Shown piece by piece: positions 50,059 through 63,153 of a DNA stretch of 64,000 nt. Both the position numbers and the translations under genes were made by a program. The notes below the pieces were generated by a model, which was given only the letters and a program-made list of their open reading frames with translations, searched no databases and was not told where the DNA came from. The stretch is from Sphagnum compactum (taxonomy: Eukaryota; Bryophyta; Sphagnopsida; Sphagnales): positions 19,956,304-20,020,303 of the forward strand of contig OZ234496.1 of assembly GCA_965153455.1 (NCBI GenBank), written 5' to 3'. Each line of letters opens with the position of its first letter. Positions within the stretch are counted from its first letter, which is position 1.

Positions 50059-52806
50059 CTATTTTTTGGCAGGAGCTAAAAAGGCTTCTAATTGAGCCTT
50101 GAGTTGCTTATTTGATCGATTGAAATATGCAATTTCTTCAGCATGTTTCTTATCTTCATAGATCTTGCGTTCTGCCTCGCGCTTCTCATTCACTTCACAC
50201 TTATTCTGTTAACATCCCAACTATGCCAATGTATCAATTTATCTGTAATATACTTTCAGCTTGGAAAATTTCTATGGAAATTAACAGCACCCCGTAGAAT
50301 TAATTATACCCAATTTGAAGTCCATAACCCCAAATGCTGCTACACTACCTTCATACCTTCCATTCAGCAACTTGGCGATCAAGATCTTTGGATTCAGTCT
50401 CCAACTGCAATCAACAGGGTTTTTCCCAAAGTTGAAATTTCTGGAAAATTCCGCTCAAAAAATTTGTTGGGTAGATTCATTCCATGCATGATTTGCTAAA
50501 GAATACATATGTATTCTACCATGAAAAAATGGGTTTGAATAGTGATCAATAACCTGTTGCACTCGCAATTCCATTTGAGCTTTACCATATTCTGTTTGAA
50601 GTGCTTTCCTTAACCCAAATGCAACACTACTTTCATATAGTGTTTGGTAGGCTGCAATTGTCTGCACCCCCTCCGAAATCTCATTATTGATGAGTTACCT
50701 AGATTACCAATAAATTATTGAAGTATCAACAATAATAAATCAAAATCACATGACAAAAACAGCAAATAGGTACATGAATTTGAAACCATGTCTATCTCAA
50801 TGTTGAAGGTGTCCAATACAAAGCAATAACTTGATGATTAGCAAGTTTTCTTTATGAACCTAACTCCCACCTAAATTTCTGTGTAAGGTTTTTTTCAATG
50901 TTGGAGCTTAGTACCATGCGAAGTTCATCTCGCACACGAAGCAAAAGGAGACCACGTTCTGCACAATTGATTGTCACTTGTCGCACAAGTTCATCCATAC
51001 ACTACATTTTCATGCTTGTTAAATTAGCTATTCATTGGATACTCCCATCACTTTCTACACACCAAATTTGGTATATACATTGTTTTTCACATAATTCATA
51101 GTTCCATTAAGGTCAATAGTGCATACTTATAATCAATTTCACACCCTAAAAATAAAGGATTATAATGCAATTGCTCCCTTTTGGATGTTTTGGATGGACA
51201 CATTCGTAAACTTGTAAACAAAGCTACCCAAAAACAAATATCCGTTTCTCGAAACAAAAGGTTATTTATTTCCAAAGATGTTGCCATAGTGCCATCTTGC
51301 TTGACCTTAAGAAATTTACAATAAGATGTGCATTGCTTCTTACAAACAATATATGATCATAAGGTTTAGAACATATGTTTCAACTCTCGACCTTCATCTC
51401 TTCATGATTATAGTAACGTATTTGTACCAACATCCTTAGTGCCTTCAAGTAATTGTGTTAAACGCTTGTAATGCTTGGTTGGAAATCACACAATTATGAA
51501 GTCCCTAAATACCTGTGCATACAACTCTTCCCGAATTGGACATATTCCCGTTTCCCTTGCTTGTCGATGTTGTAACTGTTGATCTAAGTTTTCCTACAAA
51601 ATACAAAAGTCATTGTGCAATGCTTAGAAAACCCATAAACATGATCATCATGTTTAAGAAAATCATGAGTGTACCAACTGGAAGGAAAATGTTTAATTAA
51701 TGGCATACAAGATTGAGATGAAATGAAAAAACTTTCAATCTTGTTAGAATGTTATAATGTTGACTCTGAATTAGGGTTAGGGTCCATAATAAAAATAAAA
51801 ATTTACTTGAAGGTTGATGACATCAAGCCTAGTTGCTGGAGCACTTGAGACGCGTTGAATCCATATATCATCACCAACATTCCATTGCCTAATAATTTAA
51901 ACACAAAATCAAAATCTACATCACATGAAATATGATGCACATTGTTTTGGAATTGTCATTTTCTGTTGCGGGAATTCTTAACTATCATGATTCACACATC
52001 TATCAACAATTCAAGTACATAAACACAATTCTTGTTATTATTTGAATTCAAGTAGCATAATACAAACAAGTTGTACATATGTGTTTGCTTATGATCAAAG
52101 TAATTCCCAAGTTCAATTGTGTATATAAGGTCTAGATTGTTAGTTACTAATTAAATCCAATGGAGAATAAGAATGTAAACCTTTAGTTTCTCACTTAGGT
52201 CTAGGAGCCAAAACTATTTGTTAAAGTGCCCTTCTCAAATTTCCTTCATGTCAGACAAGATTGAACTAGGTATGGGATCAATGGATCTTTGACATTGCAT
52301 GAAAATTACACAAAAACATGACATAATTGATGGATAAACTTGATTACCGAGGTGGCAATATGGAATCAAGAATATCTTCAGTTTGTGATGCAGTTGGTTT
52401 TAGGTCAACAGGAGGTAATGTCTTTGTCCCCTGCACAAATATTTCATGTTGCTTTAAAATGATTCAAAAATATACACTATCATAGCACACATTGTCTTTA
52501 TATATTTTTTAATTGAACTTAAATGGTTAGCATGCAATATTACAATTAAGATTCTCTACAATTCAATTTTTCTTTAAAAAATATGATAATTAAACAAGAC
52601 ATGTGGCCACTATTATTGTCTTCTTTTTCTTTCTGTCTCTAAGCACACCTTTTTAAATGCACAAAATTTAACATGCAAAAACATTGATAAGTATTTGGTA
52701 CCTTTGTAGTTGATTTGGAAGGCCCAGGAGGTTTTGTGGGAAGAATTGAAGCATTTCCATATTTCAACAATGAGGGCCATGGTTCTCCAGGCTTAGGCTC
52801 CACCAT
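50059..52806 (-). CDS. DNALI1: Axonemal inner-arm dynein light chain, p28/DNALI1/IDA4 family
   Basis: Complete gene, 246 residues, eight minus-strand exons: 52806-52702, 52430-52348, 51888-51807, 51593-51513, 51001-50915, 50661-50554, 50404-50357 and 50205-50059 (TAG). Every border is GT-AG and all lengths keep one frame. The protein shows the family landmarks in order: SLLKYGN near the start; ILDSILPPR then WIQRVSSAPATR; QARETGICPIREELYAQ; DELVRQVTINCAERGLLLLR; TIAAYQTLYESSVAFGLRKA; and the coiled-coil C-terminus ending NKQLKAQLEAFLAPAKK. Length matches the roughly 250 residues of known members. In Chlamydomonas p28 associates with single-headed inner dynein arms and is needed for flagellar motility, so here the gene should act in the axoneme of motile sperm. 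The start is the ATG at 52804-52806. No defect is seen. Confidence 0.95.
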
Positions 52807-55800
52807 CCTTAAAGCACAAATTTAGTATTATTCAATAATGAAAACAAATCAAAACTACATGACAACAAGATGGGGAAAAAATCAAATAAGTGTCAATAAT
52901 TTCTCTGTACTTGAAGTGCCATGCAACCCATTTTCCAACTAAAAATCCTACTTAATTTTATTTACTTTTTGTTAAATTTGCAAAATGCCCTTCCAAGTGC
53001 TTCTATTTTAAAAGTTATTTATATCATACATGGTCTAAGCATAACATATTTGTGAAGTTATTAAATGAACTTACATGACACAATGATACAAATTTATGAG
53101 AATTTTTGTTTTAGTTCTTGAAAAACTATTTCAAAACGAGATGCCTCTTTGGTGAATTTCCATTTATCAATAAGGTGTTTGAATATGTGACATAGGCTTT
53201 TGAATAGACATCTTCAAGTCCAAAAGGCAAATTGCTAAAAGAAAGACAAGATGGGGTAGTTAGGGTATAATAATTGTGGAATCCATATTGTAATTAATTT
53301 CAAACTTTGTGGCCTTAACTTTAATTATAGGTTCAATGTTAATAATTTTTGATTGCATAATTTTGAATTTATTCATTTGGTGCACATTTCCTTCACCATG
53401 AAGAGACTCCATCTAAGGTTGGGCTAGGATTCTTTCCTTTTGATGACCAAAAGTCCATGAAGTTAGTTTATGCAATAATTTCAAGGAAATAGTTCAAGAC
53501 CAACTTTGAGAAAACACCATGGTTGGCAATCCCATGTCTCAAAATGACATCCCCATGGACATTTTAAGACAAGATGTGGACTTGCCATGATGTCCTAATA
53601 AAATTTTAGGCTTGGAATGGGGTGTTATGGTTAGCGAGACATCTCAATTTGGCTTCAACCATGTCATCTAGGTTTGGTAAATGTTGGGAGGGATGCCTTG
53701 AGGACATTAGGGATGTTGGGCAAGATGATGAGAAGCACAACAAAAGCACGGGCAAAACACAACAAATGTTGAGACCCAAAAAAGGGGGAAAAAATGCTAA
53801 GGCTTGAATGATTTCCTGAAATAAAAAATTCCGTCAATGTGTCAAGAAAGCACCAAGGACAATGAAAGGCAATACACTAGCATGTCATGGCTGATGTTGG
53901 GAACACCGGTTGTGAGGTAAATATGCCAAGGGAACCACCTAGAACAATTATTCCCAAAGTTTTGGTGGGATGTTTCAAGATGAGACGTGAACTTGCCATG
54001 ATGTCATAATAAAAAAATCGGTTTAGAGTGGGGCATTATAGTTTGGGGGACATCTCAATTTGGCTCAATCTGTATTGTCTAGGTTTTTGAAAAAAACCAT
54101 TTGGGGGAACATTTGGGGGGGATGCCCCTAGAATGCTAGGGATGTTCTAAGCATGACACTAGGAAGCATGAACAAAATGTAAGGAATGTCAAAACCCCAT
54201 GAAAAATTAAAGAAGAAAGTCCCAAGCCAAACTTCGACATGCCAAGGAAAGCATTAGGAATAATGTCAAGCAATACATTGGCATGTTAAGGATGATGTTG
54301 GGAGCACCTTGATTGTCTAGTAGATCTACCAAGGGAATCAATGTGCAACATTTGTTCACATCATTGTTCCAAGACATTTCAAAATAGGATGTGAACTTGC
54401 CATGACATACTGATAACAAAAATAGGCTTGGAGTCGGCCATTACGGTTTGAGGAATGTTTCAATTTGGCCCAAAATACATTGCCTAAGTTTTTGATAAAT
54501 GTTGGGAAAGATGCCCCCAAAACATTAGGGATATTGGGCAAAACACCAAGATCAATGGCAAAACAAAATGAGTGTAAACACCCAAAAACAACCAAAAAAA
54601 CCCCAAGGCTTGAATTTTTCCTTAAAATATTTTTTAAAAATTAAATCATTGATACACCAAGGAAATCACTAGGGATGGTGTTTGGCAATACATTGGCATG
54701 TTATGGATGATGTTGGGAGCATCAAGTGTGAGGCAAATCTACTATGGGAACCAATGGGGAACAACTGTTCACATCATATTGCCAGTTGATGATGGTATTG
54801 ACACAACTACTGATAATTGTGATGGTGAAAGTGATGAGTCCAAATAAATCAATTTCACAAGTATATTAGTTCACAATCATTTTTTAAATTTCACAATTGC
54901 ATTGATTTTGGTCATTTCTTTAATTTCGAACATCAAATAATTAAAACTATTTTAAGTAATCATTTCAAAATAAAATGTAATAATTTAAGCTTAAATTTAC
55001 ATGTATTTTATTAACTAAAATAATATTTATCATTCCTTTAAATGTAATACATCCAATTATCTCTTTAATTTTCATGTTTGATTTAACAAATAGTTTGGTT
55101 AAACTAGGTCAATATGACACACCCTCCAACACATTACAAAAAACTTTTTACTTTATGTTTGAATGCATTGAAACTTTTAATCATTTTTCACATTTGCTTT
55201 ACAATTTATTTTGGTCAAATGGGACAAATATGATAAGTCTTCAAACTACCATAATTACGTAGTCCCAATGATGACTAATATTGAACAACTTTAGTCATGC
55301 AATCAAAGTGATGACTAGTGAATGTTGGCTTTGCACAACTATTTGACACAAATAATTTCATGTCTAAAATTATCTAGTTTTTAAATGTTTTTAGTTATGG
55401 ATGTCATATTTTGGTGTAATGATATTTTCAATGTTTTCTGTATTTCCCATCATTGGTCCCCAAATCTCACAATGTTCTAACACTAACCACAGTGTTCCAC
55501 TAAGTCCAAACCCTTGCCCAAATTATATACATAGTTTTTTTTTAATGTAATTTTTTTCACCTTTTTGGAGAGGTTTATTGGAACATCCTACAAATGTCTC
55601 ACAAATGTCCCAAGCTAAGGAATGTCCTTCCTAGCAATTGTGTTTTTGACAAAGTTACAAAGATATTTGTTCATTGTTTTTTTGAGCTTTTTCTCATAGT
55701 TGTTTTTCACATTTCAAGGTTTTTGGCCTCTAATAGTGATCATTATGTGAGCTAACACTCACCACATGCTCCAATGTCTCATTACACATTCCCCAAACTT

Positions 55801-56548
55801 TTGAAGCCCTACTTCATTGGTGAGTATTTTTCAAGTCCCATTGGTGACTTATTGTGAAAAGGCCAACATTTTAAAAATTCAAGAAAGATTATGGATGAAT
55901 GGTGGGAATTGACCACCTTTCTCAATGGATCACCTGATTACCAATAGGAACTTATGCAGAGCTAGAAAATCAACCCTCCAACACCTAAAACTTACAAGTG
56001 GAATACAATGTTACAATATCACAATGCATCCAAAATCCACAATAAAGCTTTCTTGAAATGATAAAAAAGTGAATATGAAGGCATAAAGAAACGTTCAACA
56101 TTTTTCAACCAACTCCCATATTGGGTATTGGGAACATATTCATTCAAAACCTTTTGAATCCCCATGTATTCAAAGAAAATTGTATGTGCAATATATTGTT
56201 CTATTGTTTATGCGAAAATATTAATACCGTTTCTATATGTAACAACCTAAAAGCCTTACACAAACAAAAGGACTTATAGAAGAATTTCAAAAATATAGTT
56301 TGGCTCTGTTCTAAAGATGTTATTCCTAATGTTATTGTCATTCTTTTTATTGATGGAATTGGGCAATAAATTGAAGAAAAAATTAGCAATGATTATGTTA
56401 AGAGAAGGTATTGATACAAAGCACATTCCATCTTTTAATGGGAATATTCATTGTTGTTTTACATTACATGGAATTTACATTCTACTTAAAGTGGGGTGTT
56501 TTGTCTTGGTGGGTTTACGACCAATTATTATAGAGTTTTTAGGGAATG
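52807..56548. other. Intergenic, includes a large tandem repeat
   Basis: The upstream flank of the dynein gene (52807-53560) is AT-rich with no clear promoter motif. It is followed by a three-copy tandem repeat (53566-54790, listed separately). The remainder to 56548 has no recognisable coding sequence. Confidence 0.55.
53566..54790. repeat. Satellite-like tandem repeat, three copies, period about 405 bp
   Basis: Copies start at about 53566, 53976 and 54379. Each contains GAACTTGCCATGA (GGACTTGCC in the first), GGTTTGG/GCTTGGAGT, TCTCAATTTGGC, TTAGGGATGTT, and a CACC/GGGAAC segment near its end. A frame through copy 1 (53622-53807) is not conserved in the others, so the repeat is noncoding. 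Divergence between copies is about 15-20 percent by eye. Confidence 0.8.
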
Positions 56549-58090
56549 CTAGATTGTAGAACCCAAGTTTGGATCATATGAGAAATGAGCAAAACGACGA
56601 GCAAATTTGTGGATGAAAGGGCAACATGGAATCCAATGCCATGAATTTTGTCTTATGTTGTATGCCAACACTTTTCGTCGAGCAAAGATAAATAAGACAA
56701 GATTATTGCAACCAAAATATGTGAATAATCTGCTTCCTGCACTTTGTGTAACAACTTGTGACAATCACTATGTTAGTGTGGTGGTTCCCAATATAAAATG
56801 ATGGTTTTAAGATTTTGCAACTTTGATTTACAATTACATAATTGAGAAAATAGTGAGTTGTACATAACTAAAAAAATAGGAAGTTTACCTGAAATGTTCA
56901 TCACTTCTTTAAGAAGTTGATCAGGCATGGATGCAATTTTGCTCCACAACCCACCAAACTTTGGAAGCTTCCAAATGGATATTCGAGTCATCAAAAAACG
57001 ACTGCTCATAACTTCAACCATGAGCAAGCAAGAATGGCAAACACAAATTTGAGGCAACATCAATTTTGTATTTTCCATGATGGGTCTACTTATTTCCATC
57101 CATTGGTTTTCTTCCATATTGTAAACTAATATTGCATTTTGACCTGATACACCAACAATTATCTTTGTAATCAAATCTTCAAATGTATGGTGACAAAGGT
57201 TTGAAACTCCACCTTAGTTAAGGAAGAAGTTTTAGGGTTCAAACAATATGAAACCTGCACAATAAAGAGAACCATTGAAAAATACAGCATTTGTTTGGAA
57301 AGATTGTTGTAATTGAATTTGGTTTGTGTCATTGACAAGCTTCCAAGTTGCAGTTTCTGAGTCATAAATTTCTGTGACAATGTTAGCATGTGCACCCTTT
57401 CGCCCTGCCACCACCACATTATATGATTGTCCAATCTTCACCATGCCTGTCCAAGTAAAAAGTGGATTTTCATGCATTAGATACCAAATCGTTTCTTGTA
57501 TGTCATCAATGTTTACAAAGGAAGGGAAATCACATGTGGAACTAAGAAAAGTTGCCAAAAAAAAAAAAAAAAAACTTAAAATTATATATACCAACAATGG
57601 GATATTTCCATCGATGTAGCTTGGGTGGGAGTTGAAGCCAAGCTTTGGTGAAAGGGTTACACACAATGAGTTGATCATCATGTTGCCGTACACAAAGCAA
57701 GCCACCAGATGTAGCCACCACACGCACTCGAGCAGGCAATAGAAAATCCAAGTTGATTTGACACCATTTATTTACACTTGGCATGAATGCCAAACACTCT
57801 TTGCCTTCACCTCTAAATAAGAACCAACCCCCATGCCTTGCACAAGGGACCTTTGCAATGAAAGACTTTGATTGTAACATCATGTTCCATTGCTTGCATA
57901 CTGTACGAAAGGAGAATAGGCTATGTAAAGGTAATTGTGCTTGTACCATTTCAAGCAAATGTTCAGGTAACTTGTCCCATAAATGATTGTCTATAAACAT
58001 CTCCTTCTGTTGTTCTAGTTCCTCTTTCATGAATTTGCATTCTTTGTATGCTTCCAAAATTGGGTGATTGCCTTCTGCATTGCAAACCAT
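56549..58090 (-). CDS. F-box/kelch-type protein
   Basis: Minus-strand exons 58090-57592, 57446-57255, 57176-56889 and 56736-56549 (TAG) join in frame to 388 residues, all introns in phase 1 with GT-AG borders. An F-box lies at about residues 35-70 (LWDKLPEHLLEMVQAQLPLH, then FRTVCKQWN). It is followed by a kelch-like half with the plant-typical CNPFTKAWLQLPPKLHRWKY, a VVVAG strand, EIYDSETATWK, NAVFFNGSLYC, and a C-terminal block ending FSYDPNLGSTI. Such proteins act as substrate adaptors of SCF ubiquitin ligases; the target is unknown. Intron 2 is only 78 bp, and reading through it would break the frame. A TAA immediately precedes the ATG at 58090. However, an acceptor-like TGCAATGCAG lies just after that ATG, and a homologous exon exists upstream at 58501-58590, so the true N-terminus may lie further upstream. 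Confidence 0.82.
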
Positions 58091-58500
58091 TTAAATAATG
58101 AAATGGAAAACTAGTGGGAGTTATCACTCCATCAAACCACATTGGCAATTTAGGTCTTTTTGAAGTGCATGGACATTGTATTGTTTCCATCAACAAGTGT
58201 TCAATGAACTTGTTCTCCAACAAGTCCTACTCTATGCTTGAGTTTACTTTTTTTAAGAATATCAATATAATGAGTGCATTGTCAAGTGTAACTTGCAAAT
58301 TCTTTACACATGCCTTAGGATGCATGAATTTCATTTACTTCATGCTTTTTCAACTCTTTGGAGTACTCAAAGACATTGAGTGCAGATAAAAATGCACAAT
58401 TCAAGAAATTCAAATGTTTAAGAATCTAAACAAGTAGGGGAAAATGACATGGATGGTTGAAACATTCATATTTGTTTCATCAAATGTTCAATGAACTTAC

Positions 58501-58590
58501 CCAATAGCCTACTATCTAATGACTCATTTTCTTGTTGCTCTTTTCCAACTTTGCATTCTTCCATTGCTCCCAAAATTTGGTTATTGTCAT
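58501..58590 (-). other. Candidate duplicated 5' exon of the F-box gene (90 bp, symmetric)
   Basis: On the minus strand an acceptor (TATATGTAG) ends at 58591 and a strong donor (GTAAGT) begins at 58500. The 90 bp between are open in phase 1-1. They encode a segment (DNNQILGAMEECKVGKEQQ) similar to the start of the F-box exon (EGNHPILEAYKECKFMKEEL). Being symmetric, it could splice onto the acceptor at about 58075 without breaking the frame. Another, more damaged partial copy lies near 58180-58250, where the donor GTAAG has become non-functional. Confidence 0.45.
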
Positions 58591-61500
58591 CTACATATAT
58601 TGATATCCATTCAAATTACACAATTCATATGATAATTCCTTTCAACAAGTCAAAGAAGGATCCAAACTTCCTTGAGTCATCTAGTATAACAAATTATAAA
58701 ATTATAAAACTTTTGTAGGAACATTGATTCCAACTAATTGCCATTAGGACATAATTATGGAAAGTCAAATATCTTTCAAGATATATGAAAAAGCACAATG
58801 CAATGGATTTAGGACAATGGGATTTCAAGATATAATGCATCATTTGAAGTGTATTACATTCTTCATGGTTCACTAAAATGTGTTTGGTTGTTATGTAAGA
58901 TAGGAAATTTATGGAATCTTAAATATGAAGGCATTTGAATCAATGAGATAGTGATTGGCACACATCATATAATGTGCAATCAAGATTGGATAGCATGATT
59001 TGACATGGTTTGTGGCCTTCATTTTGTGCTCTAATTTGCACCTAAATCCCATTTTTTTAGGTGGATTATAAGGGTAGAGAGAGAATTGATTCCAACTATG
59101 TGTGTTTACATTTTGACTAGCCTACTATATCATGTAGGGGGATTTGTCACTTACAGTTGGAATTCTTTTCTAACTTTTCTTGTTGTGTATCCATGTTCTC
59201 TCTTGATCTAAATTTGGGAGATGAAATTGAGATCACCCATTTCATGCATGACCTTTGACCTACACAGACTAGCCTTGGAAGTTGGTGGTAGGAAAAAGGG
59301 TGTAAGCATCCATGGGCAAGTATATCAACTTTGATTATCAACAAAGTAAGGGTTGAAAACTCAAAGAATATTACAACTAGGTAAAGTTATATAGGCTTCT
59401 TTTTTTCCAATCCACTTTGGTGGTTATTTCAACTGCCTTTATGATTGGTTTCAAACTTATAAAGGGTGGCTCATGAAGTGAAAGAAAGGAGGTTCTTGAT
59501 CTCCACACTTTTTAATCCTGTGACTTTTATGTCATCATGGAACATGCCTTTCCATTGACAACATGAAGGTTGTTGCTTCCAAGTGCACAAAAGTAAACTA
59601 TGTGACCAAGTAGTGCATTATGTTCAACCTAATAGAATTTGAAGAAATTATTATTAATGCTAATAATTCCTACATCTATTAGAAAGGGAGTTGACCCCAA
59701 CCTTTTAAAGTTTTTCCATGCATCTTGTTTACCAATTAATGGATGAGAGTGCCAAGTGCGGCCCAATCTAAACATTGTCCATCTTTTCAATTGAAAGGTA
59801 CTTGAAAGCTTTAAAAATGTATGTTTCACATAAACACGTGACTTGAAGCTAACATGGTTAAATGATCTTTTTTCAATCAAACTTAGGGTTCATGAATGAA
59901 AACATGCATGAATGGCTTGGTGGTGTGTATTAAAAAAATGAGATAACAATGAAGATCATAAATAATAATGCACGGTGTTAGAAAAATGGGTTTCAAAAAG
60001 GAGGAAACTAATGGATGAATTGAAATGAGGCTTGCCGATATGTTTTTGTGGGACAATACACTTGTAATGGACCATGGATTAGGTAAGAATTCAAATATTT
60101 CTTCTATCTTCAAGTGTATTTTTGTAGCAAGTGTCAATTTAGTTTCAATTGCATGTCTAAACATAATATGTTGTAGGAAGGTTGCAATTTGTAATCAAGT
60201 AACTACTATTGGATATTCACATGCTTTGTCAAACTTCATTTCAACAATGGGGCCTTTGATAAATTGTCGAAATTGGTTTAATCTTATTTTCTACAATGTA
60301 TTGGAAGGAGTGTGATCAAATTTCAAAGTTGAGGAAGGACTTCAAGTTGCAATGACATTGATCAAGGATCAAAAGGCAATTAATGATGCATCTTGAACAT
60401 ATCTATTCAACCTTTTGGAGAATCAATTAATTGTACCATCCATTCATAATGCATTATTATTAGGCAAGGATGCTCCCCAAATATTTTGCCTTTGATCTTG
60501 AATGCTCATAAGGAGTTACTTTTCTCGATCATGGGGAACAATTGTTCGTTGATAGGTTTGATAAAGATCAAATCACTTACTTATCAAAAGAAAGACTCAA
60601 GTTCGGAATTGTGTTGTCTACAACATTTTCAATTACGATTGACAAATTTGGGATGGTAATTTGTTTTAAACTACCCCACATCTATGATTATGTTTTTGTA
60701 ATGGTAGCATCTTTCACGATACAAAGCCTTAAATGTCACTCAAAATTGCTTTTGATCTTGACTATGTTAGGATTTTAAAAAATATGATAAGTTCAATCAA
60801 ACTTGATGATCATAATTGTTTGATGAAATGTTGATAATGTATGTTGTGTCACAACAATCTAAACCTTTCTTTCAAAAGAGATAGCAATATGGGTTGACAT
60901 TTCACACTAGCATCAAATTTACAAAGATTATTTCCAACGATCAAGTGTGACCAAGGTTGTTAAAAGGGACATCCCTTGGTTCAAATGAACTAGAGGTTCC
61001 CATGATATCCCCATTTCCAAAGGTTAATTTTTAAAGGATTTTTAGTTCAAGACTTAATTTACCTTTTTCTTAGGGAGAAGGTTCAAACTCGCTTTGTCAA
61101 ATGCACCCAACATCCTTCCTAGTGGCCCCCAACATCCCTCCACATCCTTTTTTACACCCCCATTGTTCTTTGATGTCCTTCCCAATTATCCCCCCACCCC
61201 ACCCCCACCAAAAGTAATTCATTTTCTAGCATCCCATGCCATCCTTCTCAATGCCCATCTTGTTTTCATGCATTCTTCTCAACACCTTGGTCATCCAATT
61301 AAATTATCTTTTACGCCCCAACACCCCCTCCAAGTCACTTGCAAAAAAAAAGCCTTTTCACCTCACAATCCCATGATGTCCTTTCACACTACTCCAAAAC
61401 CTTCATTGTGAAATTAACATCCATCCTAGTGTTGTTAATGTCCCCCAATATTCTTCCCAATGTCCCTAACACACCTAATCATCCCATGTTGTCAAATTGG

Positions 61501-63153
61501 CCGGTTGTTTTGTCTCCATTCCAATTGTCTCATCATCTTCCGGTATTTTTCAACCATTGATCGAGCCTGATCTAGACATCCCTGAACTAAAAATCCCACA
61601 TCTTGATCCAATTTTTTTCCAAGGATGCATGGATTTGAAATGCATGGTCGGTTCATGTCTCATCTTTAAACATCCCAAGTGCATCCATCTTTTCAAGACT
61701 TTAACAGAGCAACCTAAATGCAACGTAATCCTTTTGGTTTCCCTTCTAATATTGAACAAGTTTTCCTTTCTATTGATGGAGATGACTCATTTCAGACACC
61801 AGGGGTACAAGAAGAGCACATAATTCACATTCTGAAGCGATAGGAATATTTTATGTTTTGCTGGCTTCTGCCTGTAAGGGAGAGACTATGGAACCAAGTA
61901 GTTTTCATTCAAGATCCCAGCCTTTTGAGGAATGTTCATGAGGTGGGTGTTGTGAACTGTGTGATTTCATTGTCCTTGCCCACCAGGGCAAGTATATTGT
62001 GTTTAGATTCGTTATAGAGTATAGTAGGTTAAGGGATTTTGGCCCCTAGGTCATAATAATAATAATTGGTCTATTTTTTTAGGAGGATTTTTGAAAGATG
62101 ATATTTTGGCTTGTTTTGAAACTTGAGATTAGTTATAGAGTTACAAAAGCTTGATGGATTTTGGTTTTTTTTAGAGCATTTTTTGAAGATTATGTATTTT
62201 TGCATGGTGAAATATTTGAGCTTCCATAGTTCTTCTTTCGCCTTAAGATACTTTTTAATGTAAACTAGTGTGGCGTGTGCCGTTGGCCCAAGTGTTACCA
62301 CGTCCTCAACTGATTTTTCCTTCCAAAAGGCTATATTGAACCTGGGAAATGATAAATTTGAACTTAGAGACCCTGATTTAGTCTCAGGGAGCATATTTAT
62401 TATGATCAGAAGCAACATTAAAAAAAAGAGAGGATTTTTACCATGGTACCAGTGTGGGTGTTGGTTCACCCAAGCCAAATTTTACAACCCACCCTGACCT
62501 TGTTTTTGAAAAATGTGCAAAAGAAAATAATTTTAGGTTTCTGATTGCCAAATTTAGATAGACATTTTTTGGCCTGAATCGCCAACGTTCTACCTCAGGT
62601 TTCACGAGGTAGCCAAAAAAAGGACCTTTAAATCCTTTTACTTAGTAGTTTTTTTTTTTCCAAATTTCTAATGTTGTGTAAATCCCAAGAGGGATTTAGC
62701 ATTAAATGGAGACAGATTTCTATAACCTATCCAGAAAGTTAAGAAGCTGATACAAAAAAATTGGCACCCCACAAAAATGGCTACTTCTACTTTCATATTT
62801 CGTTTGTAGCCAAATTTGGCTAGATCATCTTATGGATGAGCAACTTGTGCTACATTAGAAATCTGAAAAAAAACACTAGGTGATACTGGGAACTGTGATT
62901 TCATTTTTGGGGACTCCTTGGAGCATTTCTTATTTTTAAGTGTTGTCATTTGATCCCACATTTTGAGGAATGTTCATGTGAACTGTGATTTCATTGTTTG
63001 GGGGAGTTCATGGAACATTTCTTATTTCAACTGTTGCTGGTTTAAAGTTGCTATAAGGGCCAGAGCTGTTATGTGCTGAGCTGCTTGTTTGTGTTGTATT
63101 GTAATTCACTCACTACCTCTAACACTTGCAATACTTGAGACTTTTCCCTGGAC
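58591..63153. other. Intergenic, no gene recognised
   Basis: AT-rich sequence with short frames lacking domains. The interval 61090-61620 is C-rich, with repeated CCCAACATCC/CCCAATGTCC motifs, and gives Pro/His-rich chance frames. A 90-bp tandem pair is listed at 62890-63032. If the F-box gene has further 5' exons, they would lie in the first part of this region, but I could not identify them. Confidence 0.5.
62890..63032. repeat. Tandem pair, period 90 bp
   Basis: GAACTGTGATTTCATT followed by a GGGG-containing stretch, GGA(G/A)CATTTCTTATTT and TGTTG occurs at 62890 and again at 62980. A related segment (TTGAGGAATGTTCATG, then GAACTGTG) lies near 61925-61965, about 1 kb upstream. Confidence 0.7.

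Noticed and set aside
51770-51782. TTAGGGTTAGGG-like string
   Set aside because: Only two units inside a dynein gene intron; not a telomeric array.
57232-57723. 163-residue frame in the F-box locus read without introns
   Set aside because: It crosses two introns; splicing gives a continuous kelch-type sequence instead.
57963-58223. 86-residue frame on the minus strand overlapping the F-box exon
   Set aside because: It is a shadow in another phase of the coding exon.
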